From assembly GCA_016938815.1 (NCBI GenBank), contig JAFGTX010000121.1, positions 1 through 47,671 of the forward strand: 47,671 bases of DNA, given 5' to 3'. Source of the DNA: Clostridia bacterium. GTDB lineage: Bacteria; Bacillota; Clostridia; Peptostreptococcales; Acidaminobacteraceae. Positions 45,540 to 47,671 of this stretch are shown here, in pieces. The stretch's first letter is position 1. Each line of letters begins with the position of its first letter. A model generated the notes under the pieces. It had not been told where the DNA came from. It searched no databases and saw nothing but the letters and a program-made list of their open reading frames with translations. A program made the translations under genes and the position numbers.

Positions 45540-47210
45540 ATGTATAAAAAAGTATATGAAGAGTGGTTGACATCACCTTATTACGATGAAGAGACCAAGG
45601 CGGAGCTTCGAGCGATTGACGGTGATGAAAAAGAGATTGAGGACCGATTTTTTCAACCACTAGAGTTTGGCACAGCGGGGATGCGTGGTGTGATTGGCGC
45701 TGGCATCAATCGGATCAACAAATACATCGTACGAAAAGCGACTCAGGGATTTGCCAACTACATTAAAACCACTGAGAAAGCATCTTATAGTATTGTTATC
45801 GCTTACGATTCAAGATATAAATCCAAGGAATTCGCAAAGGAAGCAGCCCTTGTCATGGCGGCTAATGGCATAAAGGCCTATATTTTTACCGATTTACGTA
45901 CGACGCCGGAACTTTCCTTTAGCGTTAGACGTCTGAAGGCGGATGGTGGTATCATGATCACAGCGAGCCATAATCCACCGGAGTATAACGGCTACAAGGT
46001 CTATGGTGAAGACGGTTGTCAGTTGGTGCCACATCTAGCTGATCAATTGGTTCATGCGGTGGAAGGCATCACCGATCTGAACAAGATTCAATTGATTGAG
46101 GAAAATCAAGCGATGGATCAAGGCTTGTTTGAGTGGATTGATGAAGATTTGGATAAGGCTTACATCGACATGGTCAAGACCATGTCAAGACGGCCAGCGC
46201 TTTTTGCAAAATACCCTGAGTACAAAGTGGTTTATTCGCCACTGCATGGTACTGGCGGTATGGCGGTGACTCGTACCCTTGATGAGCTTGGATTTAAGGG
46301 TCTGATTCCTGTGAAGGAACAGATGGTGCCAGATCACAATTTCACAACGGTACCCATGCCAAATCCTGAAGACGTGAAAGCCTTCAGCTTGGGTTTGAAA
46401 TATGCGGAGGAAAGTGGTGCCGAACTGGCGATTGCCACGGATCCGGACTGTGACCGAGTGGGGCTTGTCGTTAAAGCTAAGGATGGCAGCTATGTGCCTC
46501 TCAACGGTAATCAAATCGGCGCCTTACTGACCAACTATTTATTGGCATCCTATGACTCGTTGCCGAAAAATCCAGTAGTCATTTCGACGATTGTTACTTC
46601 TGGCCTTGCGCGGGCGGTTGCGGAACATTATGGTGCCGAGTATGAAGAAACCCTGACGGGCTTCAAGTTTATCGGTGAGAAGATTCGACAGTTTGAAGAT
46701 GGTTCGAAATCCTTTATCATTGGTTTTGAAGAGAGTTACGGCTATTTGGCGGGTACAGAGGTGAGAGATAAAGATGCGGTTAGCGCCAGTATGCTGGTCA
46801 TTGAAATGGCCCTCCACTATAAAGAACAAGGCAAAACAGTTTTAGAAGGGCTCGAAGAGATTTACGAAAAACTCGGCTATTACAAGGAAGATTTACATGC
46901 ATTGACCCTTAAAGGGGTCGAAGGTATGGAAGAAATTCAAAGAATCATTAAATCCTTCAGAAGCGAACCTCTAAAGCAAATTGGCGGCAAAAATGTGAAA
47001 CAGATTATGGACTGTCTAGATTCTGAAAAAACGGGACTGCCAAAATCCAATGTGTTGAAGTACATTTTGGAAGACGGTTCTTGGGTCGCAGTAAGACCAT
47101 CGGGTACGGAACCGAAGTTGAAATTTTACTTCTCGGTGAAGGCTTCGTCGGCGGAAGGTGCTCAGTTAGGGCTTGAAGAACTGAAAGCGGACATTCTGTC
47201 TAAATTGTAG
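45540..47210 (+). CDS. pgcA: phosphoglucomutase/phosphomannomutase (alpha-D-phosphohexomutase)
   Basis: Interconverts hexose 1- and 6-phosphates, giving glucose 1-phosphate for glycolipid and polysaccharide synthesis. The catalytic phosphoserine loop is TASHNPPEYNGYKVYG near residue 141, the metal loop DPDCDRVG near residue 302, the sugar-binding loop FEESYGYLAG near residue 399, and the phosphate-binding loop RPSGTEPKLKFY near residue 518. At 556 residues it is the long Firmicute form (PgcA/YhxB). AAAGGGTGA precedes the ATG. Hexose preference is inferred. Confidence 0.93.
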   Translation: MYKKVYEEWLTSPYYDEETKAELRAIDGDEKEIEDRFFQPLEFGTAGMRGVIGAGINRINKYIVRKATQGFANYIKTTEKASYSIVIAYDSRYKSKEFAKEAALVMAANGIKAYIFTDLRTTPELSFSVRRLKADGGIMITASHNPPEYNGYKVYGEDGCQLVPHLADQLVHAVEGITDLNKIQLIEENQAMDQGLFEWIDEDLDKAYIDMVKTMSRRPALFAKYPEYKVVYSPLHGTGGMAVTRTLDELGFKGLIPVKEQMVPDHNFTTVPMPNPEDVKAFSLGLKYAEESGAELAIATDPDCDRVGLVVKAKDGSYVPLNGNQIGALLTNYLLASYDSLPKNPVVISTIVTSGLARAVAEHYGAEYEETLTGFKFIGEKIRQFEDGSKSFIIGFEESYGYLAGTEVRDKDAVSASMLVIEMALHYKEQGKTVLEGLEEIYEKLGYYKEDLHALTLKGVEGMEEIQRIIKSFRSEPLKQIGGKNVKQIMDCLDSEKTGLPKSNVLKYILEDGSWVAVRPSGTEPKLKFYFSVKASSAEGAQLGLEELKADILSKL

Positions 47211-47227
47211 TCCTTGTATTTAAGACG

Positions 47228-47280
47228 ACTCCCAGGTGATAATCGGTTAGAAATAAACTGTTTATGACGTGGGAGTTATT
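47228..47280 (+). terminator. possible terminator after pgcA
   Basis: ACTCCCA (47228-47234) can pair with TGGGAGT (47270-47276) around a 35-base loop, followed by TATTTGTGTT. The long loop and poor T run make it weak. Confidence 0.4.
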
Positions 47281-47282
47281 TG

Positions 47283-47291
47283 TGTTATAAT
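47283..47291 (+). promoter_or_regulatory. extended -10 promoter of the last gene
   Basis: TGTTATAAT is a perfect extended -10 (TGnTATAAT) 36 bp before the start. The -35 is not clear. Confidence 0.5.
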
Positions 47292-47327
47292 ACTACAGTT
47301 AGAGGATATTTTAGAATTGAGGTCGTT

Positions 47328-47671
47328 ATGAAATTGAAATTAGTGAAAGACAATTGCATATTGAAAGGTTTGACCTTTGTGGAAGCCTTTGCCACCAATA
47401 CCCGATTGATGGGTGTCGTTGGCGTTATGGCTCGGTTTTCGGATGAAGCCGGTAAAGAAATTGTGCATGTCTACCATTTGGATTATGAATCCTACGGGAT
47501 TGACGGTTTCAAGGAGTGGCGACAAATCAGCGAAAGTGAATTGAGACGTGAACTGGCTAAAGTCATCGGTGGCCTAGGTGGCCGATTGGAGAGCATATCT
47601 TTTGAAGAGTTGATTTATCTCTTGAAGACGGCTTATGCGGTTCAGGATTTTGATATTGAAGAAGGGCGCAG
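47328..47671 (+). CDS. partial gene of unknown function, cut by the window end
   Basis: An open frame of 114 codons from ATG 47328 that runs off the window. The product begins MKLKLVKDNCILKGLTFVEA and continues with mixed charged and hydrophobic sequence, no signal peptide or membrane span, and a segment GGLGGRLESISFEELIYLL near residue 80. I do not recognise the family. A promoter before it and a GAGGTCG-like ribosome site support a real gene. Confidence 0.7.
   Translation, partial: MKLKLVKDNCILKGLTFVEAFATNTRLMGVVGVMARFSDEAGKEIVHVYHLDYESYGIDGFKEWRQISESELRRELAKVIGGLGGRLESISFEELIYLLKTAYAVQDFDIEEGR

Overview
The window reads as chromosomal backbone of an anaerobic, low-to-moderate GC Firmicute, most likely class Clostridia. 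The grounds are strong Shine-Dalgarno sites, GTG/TTG starts, housekeeping genes in Bacillus/Clostridium-like order, genes for lysine fermentation to acetate and butyrate, and two complete rotary ATPases. I cannot name the genus; lysine- or amino-acid-fermenting relatives of Fusibacter, Acidaminobacter, Acetoanaerobium or Eubacterium are plausible.

Layout. 0-3 kb: pyrG and an acidic lipoprotein. 3.1-11.7 kb: a nine-gene V/A-type ATPase operon (H/G, C, I, K, F, E, A, B, D). 11.7-13 kb: kal-kce, two lysine-fermentation enzymes with their own promoter, whose -35 hexamer contains the ntpD stop codon. 13-15.1 kb, minus strand: a secreted protein with a copper-amine-oxidase N-like module and a transglutaminase-like domain that seems to lack its catalytic triad. 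15.3-20.7 kb: rho, rpmE, tdk, a DUF1385 membrane protein, prmC, prfA. 21-27.8 kb: a CPA2 Na+/H+ antiporter, Sua5/TsaC, rpiB, upp, a 411-bp gap with REP-like inverted repeats, dCMP deaminase, tagO/wecA, wecB/mnaA. 28.2-29.5 kb: atoD-atoA CoA transferase. 29.6-37.2 kb: the F-type ATP synthase operon with two different c-subunit genes, one a double hairpin. 37.4-43 kb: murA, mreB/mbl, degV, flgF-like, flgG, flgJ-like. 43.2-47.7 kb: fabZ, a small membrane protein, a patatin-like phospholipase, phosphoglucomutase, and a gene cut by the window end.

How the genes fit together. Both F-type c subunits carry the sodium-binding signature (Gln32, Val63, Glu65, Thr66), and the double hairpin has lost the second carboxylate (Gln148), a rotor type known from Acetobacterium woodii. 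The V/A-type K subunit lacks that Gln. With the antiporter, this suggests a Na+-based membrane economy with two rotary machines of possibly different ion preference. kal-kce and atoDA supply the later steps of lysine fermentation, and atoDA lies directly upstream of the ATP synthase operon with no clear terminator between them.

The backbone order matches the Bacillus block rho-rpmE-tdk-prfA/prmC-ywlC-rpiB-upp-mnaA-atp-murAA-mbl-flhO-flhP-fabZ. The sporulation genes usually interspersed there (spoIIR, spoIID, spoIIID) are not visible, which hints at a non-sporulating lineage. No rRNA, tRNA, CRISPR array, insertion sequence or prophage was seen.
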